From the NCBI GenBank assembly GCA_900754605.1, contig CAAEDK010000059.1:1-13803 (forward strand): 13,803 nt of DNA, read 5' to 3'. The translations under genes and the position numbers were made by a program. This document shows positions 13,791 to 13,803 of the stretch, one piece after another. Below the pieces are notes generated by a model. The model had not been told where the DNA came from, did no database searches, and saw only the letters and a program-made list of their open reading frames with translations. This DNA comes from an uncultured Oscillospiraceae bacterium (lineage in GTDB: Bacteria > Bacillota_A > Clostridia > Oscillospirales > Oscillospiraceae). The first letter of the stretch is position 1. Every line of letters starts with the position of its first letter.

Positions 13791-13803
13791 AGTCGCGACA
13801 CAC

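Overview
The window looks like chromosomal DNA from a G+C-rich gut Clostridium of the Oscillospiraceae type (Flavonifractor/Pseudoflavonifractor-like). This is an inference from several signs: strong AGGAGG-type ribosome sites, sigma-A promoters with 16-18 bp spacers, Firmicutes-style lipoproteins, a BirA with an N-terminal DNA-binding domain, QueH, and a small YgzD-like XRE regulator. No rRNA, tRNA, CRISPR array or insertion sequence was seen.

Left half (about 1-5450, very G+C-rich; for example 48 of 60 bases are G/C at 2341-2400). It holds short housekeeping or accessory units, most with a readable promoter and terminator. (a) A small three-helix membrane protein and a 64-aa XRE regulator sit behind a promoter flanked by two near-identical dyad repeats. 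(b) A minus-strand acyltransferase-3 membrane protein follows. (c) Next is birA, the biotin-protein ligase and repressor, behind two possible promoters. (d) A minus-strand pair encodes a SLOG-family protein (TTG start) and the epoxyqueuosine reductase QueH; it ends at a hairpin terminator shared with birA. (e) A plus-strand pair encodes a 136-aa protein I cannot assign and a secreted lipoprotein nuclease, overlapping by ATGA.

Right half (about 5626-13803, clearly more A+T-rich; 12 of 60 bases are G/C at 6061-6120). A roughly 650-bp A+T-rich spacer leads into a carbohydrate locus. The gene order is SDR dehydrogenase, sugar-binding lipoprotein, double-domain sugar ABC ATPase, RbsC-type permease, AraB-type ribulokinase and LacI-family regulator. 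The promoter before the SDR carries a perfect 16-bp palindrome with a central CG, and a second AAACGTTT site lies 140 bp upstream. Both are candidate operators for the LacI protein or for CcpA. Internal hairpins after the binding-protein gene and before the kinase gene probably set expression ratios. The regulator has its own near-consensus promoter and a strong terminator.

My reading is an import, oxidise, phosphorylate route. The ABC transporter would bring in a pentitol or related compound, the SDR would oxidise it to a ketopentose, and the AraB-like kinase would phosphorylate it. No sugar isomerase (araA-like) or epimerase (araD-like) gene is present in the window, which fits a polyol better than L-arabinose. 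The substrate cannot be proven from sequence alone.
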